Assembly: GCF_023053635.1 (NCBI RefSeq)
Contig: NC_086172.1
Coordinates: 125,339,681 to 125,403,680, forward strand
Reading direction: 5' to 3'
DNA: 64,000 bases
Source of the DNA: Elgaria multicarinata webbii
Taxonomy: Eukaryota; Chordata; Lepidosauria; Squamata; Anguidae
Shown: in pieces, positions 45,121 through 54,330 of the stretch
Layout: the number at the start of each line of letters is the position of its first letter
Numbering within the stretch: the stretch's first letter is position 1
Position numbers and translations under genes: made by a program
Notes under the pieces: generated by a model
Told to the model about the DNA's origin: nothing
What the model saw: the letters and a program-made list of their open reading frames with translations, nothing else
The model's database searches: none

Positions 45121-45813
45121 TTTATTTATTTATTTATTTATTTATTACATTTTTATACCGCCCAATAGCCGAAGCTCTCTGGGCGGTTCACAAAAATTAA
45201 AATCATCATAAAACAACCAACAAGTTAAAAATACAAATACAAAATACAATATAAAAAGCACAACCAGGATAAAACCACGCAGCAAAATTGATATAAGGTT
45301 AAAATACAGAGTTAAAACAGTATAATTTAAATTTAAGTTAAAATTAAGTGTTAAAATACTGAGTGAATAAAAAGGTCTTCAGCTGGCGACGAAAGGAGTA
45401 CAGTGTAGGCGCCAGGCGGACCTCTCTGGGGAGCTCATTCCACAACCGGGGTGCCACAGCGGAGAAAGCCCTCCTCCTAGTAGCCACCTGCCTCACTTCC
45501 TTTGGCAGGGGCTCACGGAGAAGGGCCCCTGTAGATGATCTTAAGGTCCGGGTAGGTACATATGGGAGGAGGCGTTCCTTCAAATAACCTGGCCCCAAAC
45601 CGTTTAGGGCTTTAAATGTCAATACCAGCACTTTGAATCGGGCCCGGACCTGGACTGGCAGCCAATGAAGTTGTAAAAGGACTGGCGTAATGTGATCTCG
45701 CCAGCCAGTCCCTGTTAGTAAACGGGCTGCCCTGTTTTGTACCAGCTGAAGCTTCCGGACCGTTTTCAAAGGCAGCCCCACGTATAACGCATTGCAGTAA
45801 TCCAAACGAGAGG
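45121..45813 (-). mobile_element. L2 LINE, ORF2 C-terminus and 3' UTR, left half of a split copy
   Basis: On the minus strand the frame is open from the insertion point ([20 protein letters not shown]) through [26 protein letters not shown] and [12 protein letters not shown] to the stop near 45344. A 3' UTR with gaaccgcccagagagcttcg and (AAAT)n follows. The matching upstream half is at 51592-52135, and the L2 frame runs straight across the two halves (HALI, then TSRLDYCNA). The copy was therefore locally intact when it was hit. It is 5'-truncated. Confidence 0.92.
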
Positions 45814-45815
45814 TT

Positions 45816-45968
45816 CTTCTTCGTGGTCTCTATGCATCACACATATGGGCTTTGCGCCTGCGCAGAGACCAGACCGGAACCTTCTATAGCTGAGTGGAAC
45901 GTTTTTGGCGGGAACCCCTCCCCCACGCTACTGCGCATGTCCATGGGGTTCCCGCCCTTCCCTCAGTT
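45816..45968. repeat. DIRS left inverted terminal repeat
   Basis: It runs inward from cttcttcgtggtctctatgc and contains gggctttgcgcctgcgcaga. Its inner 140 bases are almost the exact reverse complement of 51417-51545. The outermost bases differ from the right repeat, as in other DIRS elements. Confidence 0.9.
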
Positions 45969-46192
45969 CTTCGTCGTCCGCCATCGTGCCTAGACCAAAA
46001 GCCTGAACCTCTAGCGTTTCTCTGCTTAAATCTGTTTTAAAATATTTTCTACTTACCTTTTTCTTCAGCTTTCTTCAGCTTTCTTCTTTTTCGCCCTTTT
46101 TCTCTTTTCATCTATAAAAAAAAAAAAAAAAAAAAATTATTATTATATTCTTGTAGATAGTTTATCTTAGCGACTACGGTCGCGACTGCCGC

Positions 46193-48241
46193 ATGGCAGT
46201 AAAGGCCCCGTTCCGCAAGTGTGTCAAGTGCGGAGCCAAACTACCTCCTACAGACGGACACTCCCTCTGTGTCCTTTGTTTGGGCGAAGGCCATATTGTA
46301 CAGGCGTGCCACCATTGCATGTCCTTTACGAAGCAGACCAGAAAGAACAGGGCAGACCGCCTTCGCTCGATACTTTGGGAGAAAGCCCTCAGAGCTACAG
46401 AAGCTCCAATGGATAAAACGGCAACTGATAAGTCCGTTTCTGACCGAAGCACAGGGACGAATGTGCAAGCCAGAGCAATTGATAGGGCACAGATACCCCT
46501 GACGCCTGGCCGGTCTTTGGCAAGTTCTGCAGCCAAAAAGATTGCTAAAAAGGCCAGAACGCCAAAATCTTCCATTGAAATGGAAAAGAAAAAGAAAAAG
46601 AAGAAGAAATCTGTGGAGAAAACCTCTCATGGCTCTCCCAGACTATCTGAGCCCCCTCGAGGGCAAACAACTCCTCCTACCGCTGTTACGGTATCGAGGC
46701 ATGTCTCGACCCCGAGACCTCAGTCGATACCGAGGAAGACGGTACCGACACACCCTCCTAGTCTATCAGAGGGTGAGTTACGAGACTCCGCATCAGCAGC
46801 TTCGGCTCGGGAGCCTACAAGACCTCAAACATCCCAGAATGTAATCCCTCTGCAGGTGTCGCCTAGACGAACACCGAGGCGTGATTGGGACAGAGTCTCC
46901 CGATATTCTGAGCCCCAAGACAGGCAGAGTTTCTATGATTGGGATCGATACCGGACCCAAAGATACTATGATACAGATCAAGCCTATCATTATCCGCAGG
47001 AGGAATGTTTTCCTCAACCTCCTCCTACCACTAGGGTCTGCCAATTGCCGCTACGGCCTCCATCAGCATATCAATCTCCATCTCGACGTCGAAGCCACCC
47101 TTCGACACCAGCTGCTGCAGCTGCCACGGTACCGACGGAGCGGGATCCTATGCAACTGGTTACCGTATCATCCCCAGAGGGTGACTACCCATCTGATTCG
47201 GACTCAATACACACTGTAGCAGCATCGGTACCGTCACCTAATGATGACGTACATGGAGAGGACCCCTCATCACCTTCGGATGATATGGTGAGGTTTTCGG
47301 ACCATATGTTAAGGATGGCCCGTGCACTCGGCTTAGACCTGGAACAAGCGGTTGAACCGGAGGTCGATCCCATCTACGATGTCTTTCAAACAAAGACTAG
47401 TCTGTCAATTGCGATCCCTTTTCCACCGGCACTCAAACAGACAGCACAACTCGCATGGGAGACACCATCGGTAACACAACCAGCTTCAAAGAGATTAGAA
47501 TCTCTTTATAGGATTCAAGAACGGGATGCTGGATTTTTAATTAAGCACCCAAAACCGAATTCCATCGTGGTTGAATCAGCCCAGGGTCAGTCTCAAAGAG
47601 CTCATGCCGCTCCCGTTGACAAGGAGGGTAGGAAGTTGGATTTGGCAGGCAGAAAGATCTACGCGGCATCCTCCCTCGGTATCAAAGCTTCAACGTACGA
47701 AGCAACAATGGCACGGTACCAGCTCTTCCTCTGGGAGAAAGTGGGGTCACTATGTGACTACCTCCCAGAGGATAAAAGAGACTTAGCGAGGGTTTTCCAA
47801 ACGGAGGCTTCGGCGATTGCGAGGCAACAATTGTCAACTGCGAGGCATCAAGTCGATTGCCATTCAAAGAATATGATGGGGGCCATTTCTTTGAGGAGGC
47901 ATGCCTGGCTACGATCAGCCAACCTCCCTACCGAGACAAAAGCCAGAATCGAAAGCATGCCCTTCGATGGCGAAGGGTTGTTTAATTCAAAAACTGACGA
48001 GACCTTGGATTCCATCTATAAGGCTCGTACGACTGCTAAAAAGATGGGTTTTTCTGCCCCTCCTGTACAATACAAACCTAGAAGATGGACAAGGCCTCCC
48101 CCACAACAACAATACCAGCAGCGGCCTCAATACCAGCAACCAAGGCAGCAGCAGCAACAACTTCAAAGGAAACGGCCTTATCAGAGTCGTTTCCAACAGG
48201 AAAAACGTCAGCCCGACTTCTCTAAGAAGCAGCGGGTTTGA
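46193..48241 (+). CDS. DIRS ORF1, Gag-like protein (fossil element part)
   Basis: A 682-codon frame. The N-terminus has a cysteine/histidine cluster (CVKCGAKL, CVLCLGEGHI, CHHC) typical of DIRS ORF1 proteins. The middle is Ser/Pro/Arg-rich, and the C-terminus is Gln/Pro/Arg-rich and basic. The family role is nucleic-acid binding and particle assembly. Its end overlaps the next frame by about 340 bases, as is usual for the family. Confidence 0.8.
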   Translation: MAVKAPFRKCVKCGAKLPPTDGHSLCVLCLGEGHIVQACHHCMSFTKQTRKNRADRLRSILWEKALRATEAPMDKTATDKSVSDRSTGTNVQARAIDRAQIPLTPGRSLASSAAKKIAKKARTPKSSIEMEKKKKKKKKSVEKTSHGSPRLSEPPRGQTTPPTAVTVSRHVSTPRPQSIPRKTVPTHPPSLSEGELRDSASAASAREPTRPQTSQNVIPLQVSPRRTPRRDWDRVSRYSEPQDRQSFYDWDRYRTQRYYDTDQAYHYPQEECFPQPPPTTRVCQLPLRPPSAYQSPSRRRSHPSTPAAAAATVPTERDPMQLVTVSSPEGDYPSDSDSIHTVAASVPSPNDDVHGEDPSSPSDDMVRFSDHMLRMARALGLDLEQAVEPEVDPIYDVFQTKTSLSIAIPFPPALKQTAQLAWETPSVTQPASKRLESLYRIQERDAGFLIKHPKPNSIVVESAQGQSQRAHAAPVDKEGRKLDLAGRKIYAASSLGIKASTYEATMARYQLFLWEKVGSLCDYLPEDKRDLARVFQTEASAIARQQLSTARHQVDCHSKNMMGAISLRRHAWLRSANLPTETKARIESMPFDGEGLFNSKTDETLDSIYKARTTAKKMGFSAPPVQYKPRRWTRPPPQQQYQQRPQYQQPRQQQQQLQRKRPYQSRFQQEKRQPDFSKKQRV

Positions 48242-49712
48242 CTCTTCGGCCCCAGATCCACTCCCTTTTGCGAACCGCCTAGCACCCCATTACCATCAAT
48301 GGGAGTCAATAACATCAGACTCCTGGGTGCTCACTATCATCAACTCGGGCTATGCCATCGAGCTCGATGCCCTTCCTCCTTTTTCCGGCGTGAAAGTAAC
48401 GACTCCATCCCCTCCTCTGCTACTCGAGGTACAGACCTTGCTATCGAAAGGAGCCATCTCTCCCGTACCTACAGAGGAAATCAACCAAGGTTTTTTCTCC
48501 CGTTACTTCACGGTCCCGAAGAAAGATGGAGGTCTTCGACCGATCATGGACTTAAGACAACTGAACAAGTTCATCACCCCGAAGAAGTTCCGTATGACAA
48601 CGGTTACTTCAATTTTGCAGCTTCTACAAAAAGGAGTTTGGTTCGCAGTGGTGGATCTGAAGGATGCGTACTTCCATATCTCCATCAGGAAGTCGCATCA
48701 AGCTTACCTGCGGTTTTCGATCGGTGCATCCCAGTACCAGTTCACCGTTCTTCCGTTCGGGTTGGCCACGGCACCGAGAGTCTTCACGAAGGTCATGGCG
48801 GTGGTATGCGCCCACCTAAGGCAGAAAGGCATTTATGTTTATCCATACCTGGACGATTGGCTCCTCGTAGCGGACAGCAGCGGGGCGCTTCAGTCAGACA
48901 TATTAACCACCCTCAACCTGTTGGACTCGTTGGGGCTGTGGATCAACCACGAAAAGTCCATTTTGACTCCGCAGCAGAGATTGGACTTCATAGGAATAAC
49001 CCTATCCTCTCGAGACGGGAGGGCATACTTACCTTCTACCAGGGCAAAAACCCTTCAACAGTTAGCCATCGATACCGAGAGCCGCCGAAAAGTTTCGGCA
49101 TGGACAGTTCAGAGACTATTAGGTCTGATGGCAGCTACTACGGCAGTCATCAGATTTGCAAGACTCAGAATGAGGATATTGCAAGCTTGGTTTTTGAGGA
49201 CTTTCGATCTCAGGCACAATGCTCGACGAACTTACCTTTCGATACCGAGGCAGGTGAGGGCATCTCTGAATTGGTGGTTCTCGATGTCGACTCTTCTCGA
49301 AGGCGTTCCATTCCAACAAGACGCACCTTCGGTAACGATCACGACGGATGCATCTTTAGAAGGATGGGGAGCCCATTGCAGCTCTTTAACCTCGCAGGGT
49401 CGTTGGCCTCGATCACAGAGGGAGCATCACATCAACCATCTCGAACTCCTGGCAGTAGAAAATGCAGTAAAAGCATTTGCACAGATGATCGAGGGCCGAA
49501 ATGTCTTGATCGCAACGGACAATACTACCGTGGTGGCATACATCAACAGACAGGGTGGAACAAGATCACACCCCCTGAACCGTTCTGCACTCAGAATATG
49601 GAACTGGTGCATAAAGAGAAGGACTTACCTGACTGCGATCCATGTAGCCGGCAAGGAAAATGTCGTTGCGGACTCTCTCAGCAGGTCCTTCCATGTCGAC
49701 CACGAGTGGTAG
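47901..49712 (+). CDS. DIRS reverse transcriptase-RNase H (fossil element part)
   Basis: A 603-codon frame with the reverse-transcriptase core (LRPIMDLRQLNKF, VDLKDAYFHI, the active-site box YPYLDDWLLVA) followed by an RNase H domain (TTDASLEGWG, ATDNTTVVAYINRQGG, VVADSLSR). The order matches DIRS and related Ty3-like polymerases. I noticed no methyltransferase domain in this frame. Confidence 0.9.
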   Translation: MPGYDQPTSLPRQKPESKACPSMAKGCLIQKLTRPWIPSIRLVRLLKRWVFLPLLYNTNLEDGQGLPHNNNTSSGLNTSNQGSSSNNFKGNGLIRVVSNRKNVSPTSLRSSGFDSSAPDPLPFANRLAPHYHQWESITSDSWVLTIINSGYAIELDALPPFSGVKVTTPSPPLLLEVQTLLSKGAISPVPTEEINQGFFSRYFTVPKKDGGLRPIMDLRQLNKFITPKKFRMTTVTSILQLLQKGVWFAVVDLKDAYFHISIRKSHQAYLRFSIGASQYQFTVLPFGLATAPRVFTKVMAVVCAHLRQKGIYVYPYLDDWLLVADSSGALQSDILTTLNLLDSLGLWINHEKSILTPQQRLDFIGITLSSRDGRAYLPSTRAKTLQQLAIDTESRRKVSAWTVQRLLGLMAATTAVIRFARLRMRILQAWFLRTFDLRHNARRTYLSIPRQVRASLNWWFSMSTLLEGVPFQQDAPSVTITTDASLEGWGAHCSSLTSQGRWPRSQREHHINHLELLAVENAVKAFAQMIEGRNVLIATDNTTVVAYINRQGGTRSHPLNRSALRIWNWCIKRRTYLTAIHVAGKENVVADSLSRSFHVDHEW

Positions 49713-51154
49713 CTCGATGTCGAAGTGCGGGAAAGCCTTTTTCGGTACTGGGGCCGCCCTGCTGTCGATGTCTTCGCTACCGAGGACAACGCAGTCTGTA
49801 CCAAGTTTTGCAGCAGGGCAGGAAAAGGAAAGCGCTCTCTAGGAGACGCTTTCACCAGGACTTGGAGAGGAAATCTCTTGTACATGTTTCCTCCCTTTCC
49901 ACTTTTGACAAGAGTGATAGCCAAGATCCAGATGGACAACTCCGATTGCATCCTGATCACGCCGTGGTGGCCTCGACAGACGTGGTTCTCCCACGCTCTT
50001 CGGTTATCGAGAGGGGATTACATCAGGCTTCCGTCGATACCGAAGCTCCTGTCTCGACATCAGGGCAGGGTTCGACACTCAGATCTGTCGACCCTCAAGA
50101 TGACTGCATGGAGGATAGCAACCACTCCTCCTCTGGAACCAGAGTTTTGACTGTGGACCACATTATATTGGCAGCACTAAAGCCTTCCACAAGAAAATCT
50201 TATGCAGCAAAGTGGCAGAGATTTCAGAATTTTGCATCGGAAAAGGACAAAATACCAGAATCTTGCCACTTATCCTTCATCCTCAATTATTTATTGACAC
50301 TTTTCCAGCAGGGACTTAAGCTCGCATCCATCAGGGTTCACCTTGCTGCGATTACATCTTTTCATCGGGGTGTGGATGGTTTTACACCTTTTACCCATCC
50401 AACAACCAAGAAATTTCTGAAAGGTCTGAAGAACACGATACCGACTGTGAAAAGTATCGTGCCGCCATGGAGCCTGTCAGTTGTGCTGCAAGCATTGACA
50501 CGCAAGCCCTTCGAGCCCATGGCTTCGACAGACCTTAGGCTGCTTACTTTAAAGACTGTCTTTTTAGTAGCCATCACATCGGCAAGACGTGCAAGTGAGC
50601 TTAAAGCTCTTAGGATAGATGTCCCGTATACTATTTTTCATAAGGACAAGGTTGTGCTACGCACGGACCCAGCCTTCCTACCTAAGGTAGTGTCAACTTT
50701 TCATCTGTCCCAGCACATTACTTTGCCTGCTTTCTTTCCTAATCCATCTACACCTCTTGAGTCTTCCTTGCATACTCTCGATGTAAGAAGGGCTCTTGCT
50801 TTTTACAAGGACAGAACGGACAATTTTAGAAAGACAAAACAGTTGTTTATTTGTTATGGGGAGCCTTCTAAGGGACTCCCTGTCTCCTGCCAACGACTGT
50901 CACGTTGGATAGTGGAGGCAATTGAATTGGCCTACTCTATTTCTAAAATAGAGTTAGTGAAACCTGTGACAGCTCATTCCACCAGAGCTGTTTCAACTTC
51001 GGTGGCCTTCACCAGAGGTGTTCCACTGACTGAAGTCTGTAGAGCTGCAACGTGGTCCACTCCATCCACGTTTGTCAAGCACTACAGTTTGGACACCCGT
51101 GCGAGGCAGGACTGCTCGTTTGGGAGGACAGTGCTCTCCGAGATCTTCAGATGA
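48299..51154 (+). CDS. DIRS tyrosine recombinase, long overlapping frame (fossil element part)
   Basis: An open frame of 951 codons. Its first half lies in another frame over the reverse transcriptase and has no recognisable domain. The last 340 codons or so are a tyrosine-recombinase fold: an N-terminal SAM-like part (STRKSYAAKWQRFQNFA), then the catalytic boxes (ARRASELKAL, AHSTRAVSTS) and the C-terminal tyrosine context (TFVKHYSLDTRA). This enzyme replaces integrase in DIRS elements. Translation probably starts well inside the frame. Confidence 0.85.
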   Translation: MGVNNIRLLGAHYHQLGLCHRARCPSSFFRRESNDSIPSSATRGTDLAIERSHLSRTYRGNQPRFFLPLLHGPEERWRSSTDHGLKTTEQVHHPEEVPYDNGYFNFAASTKRSLVRSGGSEGCVLPYLHQEVASSLPAVFDRCIPVPVHRSSVRVGHGTESLHEGHGGGMRPPKAERHLCLSIPGRLAPRSGQQRGASVRHINHPQPVGLVGAVDQPRKVHFDSAAEIGLHRNNPILSRREGILTFYQGKNPSTVSHRYREPPKSFGMDSSETIRSDGSYYGSHQICKTQNEDIASLVFEDFRSQAQCSTNLPFDTEAGEGISELVVLDVDSSRRRSIPTRRTFGNDHDGCIFRRMGSPLQLFNLAGSLASITEGASHQPSRTPGSRKCSKSICTDDRGPKCLDRNGQYYRGGIHQQTGWNKITPPEPFCTQNMELVHKEKDLPDCDPCSRQGKCRCGLSQQVLPCRPRVVARCRSAGKPFSVLGPPCCRCLRYRGQRSLYQVLQQGRKRKALSRRRFHQDLERKSLVHVSSLSTFDKSDSQDPDGQLRLHPDHAVVASTDVVLPRSSVIERGLHQASVDTEAPVSTSGQGSTLRSVDPQDDCMEDSNHSSSGTRVLTVDHIILAALKPSTRKSYAAKWQRFQNFASEKDKIPESCHLSFILNYLLTLFQQGLKLASIRVHLAAITSFHRGVDGFTPFTHPTTKKFLKGLKNTIPTVKSIVPPWSLSVVLQALTRKPFEPMASTDLRLLTLKTVFLVAITSARRASELKALRIDVPYTIFHKDKVVLRTDPAFLPKVVSTFHLSQHITLPAFFPNPSTPLESSLHTLDVRRALAFYKDRTDNFRKTKQLFICYGEPSKGLPVSCQRLSRWIVEAIELAYSISKIELVKPVTAHSTRAVSTSVAFTRGVPLTEVCRAATWSTPSTFVKHYSLDTRARQDCSFGRTVLSEIFR

Positions 51155-51195
51155 TGCACCAACCCACCTCCAAAGGTATGTCAGCTTGCTACTCG

Positions 51196-51290
51196 CCCAT
51201 ATGTGTGATGCATAGAGACCACGAAGAAGAAATGCAGGTTGCTTACCTGTAACTGTAGTTCTTCGAGTGGTCATCTATGCATTCACACAA
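51196..51290. repeat. DIRS internal complementary region
   Basis: Its left half (51197-51228, tgtgatgcatagagaccacg) is the reverse complement of the element's left end. Its right half (51230-51290, gcttacctgtaactgtagtt) is the reverse complement of the right end. The two meet without spacer at gaagaag/aaatgc. This is the template that the DIRS replication model needs for joining ends in a circle. Confidence 0.88.
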
Positions 51291-51416
51291 CCCACCCACC
51301 ATCCCCACTTGGTGGTGTGAAACTTACAAATGACACAGTTATGTGTGGAATGTACTTTATTAAAATTACACTCAGGTTTATGGGGGCACAATGTCGGACT
51401 CCTGTAAACTGAGGGA

Positions 51417-51589
51417 AGGGCGGGAACCCCATGGACATGCGCAGTAGCGTGGGGGAGGGGTTCCTGCCAAAAACGTTCCACTCAGCTATAGAAGGTTCCG
51501 GTCTGGTCTCTGCGCAGGCGCAAAGCCCATATGTGTGAATGCATAGATGACCACTCGAAGAACTACAGTTACAGGTAAGCAACCTGCAT
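51417..51589. repeat. DIRS right inverted terminal repeat
   Basis: Starts aactgagggaagggcgggaa and ends aggtaagcaacctgcatt. It is longer at the outer end than the left repeat by about 30 bases. Confidence 0.9.
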
Positions 51590-51591
51590 TT

Positions 51592-52135
51592 ATCAGAGCA
51601 TGGATAACTGTAGCTAGGCTATCACTGTCCAGATAAGGGCGCAGTTGGTATATCAGCCTAAGCTGATAAAAGGTGCTCTTTGCCACTGAGTTCACCTGTG
51701 CCTCAAGTGACAGTTCTGGATCGAAGAGCACCCCCAAACTACGGACCCGATCCTTTAGGGAGAGTGCAACCCCGTCCAGGACACGGCAAACATCACCTCG
51801 CCGGACAAATGAACCACCCGCTAACAGTACCTCCGTCTTGTCTGGATTGAGTCTCAGTTTGTTAGCCCTCATCCAGTCCATTACCGTGCCCAGGCACTGG
51901 TTCAGAACAGTCACTGCCTCACCTGGGTTTGATGAAAAGGAAAGGTAGAGCTGGGTGTCATCCGCATATTGATGACACCTCAGTCCACATCTCCGGATAA
52001 CCTCCCCCAGCGGCTTCATGTATATGTTAAACAGCATAGGGGATAAAATAGAGCCCTGCGGAACCCCATGGCTTAGGAGCCACGGCACAGAGCAATAATC
52101 CCCCAGCACCACCTTCTGGAATCAGTTAGAAAGTG
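51592..52135 (-). mobile_element. L2 LINE reverse-transcriptase part, right half of the split copy
   Basis: The minus-strand frame reads VPQGSILSPMLFNIYMKPLG, QYADDTQLYLSF (the RT active-site box), LRLNPDKTEVLLAG and STFYQLRLIYQLRPYLDSDS, ending ATVIHALI at the DIRS junction. The frame is open over about 520 bases. The copy is truncated near 52135, so the 5' half of the LINE is absent. Confidence 0.9.
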
Positions 52136-53199
52136 TTCCTAACACGGAGCTGGTGCCATACGGGATTCTGAGGTTTGGATCAGCTGATTGTAGCCTGGGG
52201 ACTGACAGTAGTGGGTGTTTTGTTTTGCTGGCTGTGCTACTGGGGCTGGTGGATGGGGTAGTTTTTTGCCTTGTGTGCGTGGTGATGCAGGGTGTGTGTG
52301 CGCCTCCTTGTCACCACAGGTTCATTGGCTTCTTCCACGTGTGGATGCCAGACGAGTGTCATCACTAGCATAGTTCCTGATTGGCAGTGTTTCCTGGGTC
52401 ACTTTAGGCCTGCCTGCCATTTTTGTGTTGTTGGGCTGTACATTTTTCATGACTCTTGACAGGCTGAGCACATCTAGAATAGGGTGGCTGCTCTGTTGAT
52501 GTAGCAGCAGTGTATCTCTGGTCTAGGTGTGAGTAGAATGTAGGAGTACTCTGCCCAGGGCTGCTATCTAATGTTACGCTTTTTTCTCTTGGCAAAGCTT
52601 GTTGGCTTGTTATTAAATAATGGCCCTGTTTGTTTGTGGTGGCAGTTCAGTTTCAAACATAGCAGCAACATCATTGTTGTCTTGCCACTGAGGAAATGTA
52701 TTTACATTTTATTATGCACCCACTGAGACATACATAGGGATCCCAGATGATATCTCACCCCACCCCTTAAAAAAAAGAATTAAATACAGGACAGGGCTTT
52801 AGAAAAGAAGTTGGAAATGACAGCATGTTTCTAGCACTTCTCCCAGTTTCACCTGAATTGTTCAGGGAACAGGAAGTACGATCAAAGCATAATTAAACTC
52901 CTGAACACACCCACATGGGCTGGTTTGAGCTGGAAAAGAACATAAAAGATCACAGAGGGCTTGTTGCCACTGTACTTTCACATTTTCAAGCCTGAAGCAG
53001 TTCTCTGTGTTTGAGATAAATGGAAAACAAACTGGAGGAAAAAAAATACAATCTTTCAAGCCAATGCCAGAGAGGTATAAGATCAAAACCTCAACAAAAA
53101 TGTGCCCTAGATGTTTTTATCCTGCACCACTGTGGGTCCATGGTAAATAGCAATCAGAAGTGACAAATTATTTATATTGATATTAAGAGCTTCATCCCA
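52136..53199. other. No recognisable feature
   Basis: Intergenic sequence, GT-rich between 52190 and 52310. No repeat ends or coding region are recognised. Confidence 0.3.
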
Positions 53200-53480
53200 C
53201 ATACCTGCTTCCTTTGAATTATCCCCGTAGCGCTAAGCTTTCACCGTTGTTGTTTTTGCTACTGGGAGACAGCAATCCTTTGCATACCAGGAAGTGAGTT
53301 TAAGGGGGGAAATGTAAAAAATCATAAAAAATCAACGGATGACCCAATCCAATTCAAATTTGGTGTGCGTAAAGCTCTCCCCAATATCTATTACTGTGCC
53401 AATTTTGGTGTCTTTATCTTTAAAGCTTATGCAGATGTAAGCATTTCTTGAAAATCCTGCTCCTGTGCCCCAGTGGTGGC
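53200..53480. repeat. Single arm of the 55608-56157 foldback family
   Basis: 53320-53450 (atcaacggatgacccaatcc, tgccaattttggtgtcttta, gcagatgtaagcatttcttg) follows the same order as one arm of the palindrome at 55608-56157, but is quite diverged. Confidence 0.4.
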
Positions 53481-54330
53481 GCAGAAGATACGCTCAAAAT
53501 ATAGGGGCTAAATACGGCGAATCTTTTTGCTTTATTGCACAATTAAGGCAGGATGCATGGGAGTACTTCACAATCAAAGCAGATTATAAGGTGGAAAACT
53601 TCTGAGTTCTTTGCATGCAATTTGCAGTGATTGCACAGTATAACGCTGGTGTGATAAAGCTCCTGGTCTATGCCTTATCACCTTGCCTTCTCTCCTTCAA
53701 TGTTTTTGGGATACAACTGCTTTATTTAGTTAGGGCAAGGGTTGTTAAAATTAAGATTCTTTTAGATCAGGGGGAAATTGCCTTTGTCCTCAGCTAAACA
53801 GACTCTTGACTCTTACAACATTCCAGTCAGGCATGGGGTAAGAGTGCATTATAAGCTAAGCATGAACACATTTGGATATGGATATGAAGTAGGAATACAA
53901 AGGAAAAGCAACAATGTCTCCTGGCACCTTAAAGCCTAACAAATAACGTGCCACAACTTTCATTGTTGTTATTCCTGCAACTGGCTAACATGGCTGCTTC
54001 TCAGGAAGTTGTACCATAGGAAGTTTCCTAATCTATAAAAGGGAACCTTCTGTTGGGAATGTAAAATGGCAATGGAGAAAATGGGGATGAAAAAGACTGG
54101 AAGGGAAATGGGTAAAAAGCCCCAAGTGCTAGCTTGTTCCATTTTGCACTTACTTGAATATCTCTCTGGGCACTGCAAGCCCGCATAGCACACACTTGGG
54201 TCATGCTTGCTTAAGTATTTTAAATTATTATTAAATAAGAAATAAATGGGGAGTGGAGGGAACACAGCACTCAGAATTAAAGTATGAGAACCATTTTAAA
54301 TGACCCTAAGCAAACTAGGCATGGCATGGC
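53481..54330. other. No recognisable feature
   Basis: Unassigned AT-rich intergenic sequence up to a short (GGCAT)n stretch at 54318-54333, where the CR1 copy begins. Confidence 0.3.

Larger units (their letters stand above)
45814..51591 (+). mobile_element. DIRS-type tyrosine-recombinase retrotransposon, looks whole
   Basis: A 5.8-kb element of the DIRS order inserted in an antisense L2 LINE. Its parts are an inverted terminal repeat (45816-45968), a leader with an A-run, a Gag-like frame (46193-48241), a reverse transcriptase-RNase H frame (47901-49712), a tyrosine-recombinase frame (domain about 50120-51154), an internal complementary region (about 51196-51290) and a right inverted repeat (51417-51589). 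As known for DIRS elements, it has no integrase, no protease and no target duplication. The frames look open throughout and the terminal repeats are nearly identical, so the copy is young; I see no obvious break. It is younger than the L2 copy it splits. Confidence 0.93.

Noticed and set aside
45816-51589. LTR retrovirus or Ty3-type element
   Set aside because: Terminal repeats are inverted rather than direct, there is an internal complementary region, and a tyrosine recombinase replaces integrase and protease. This is a DIRS-order element.
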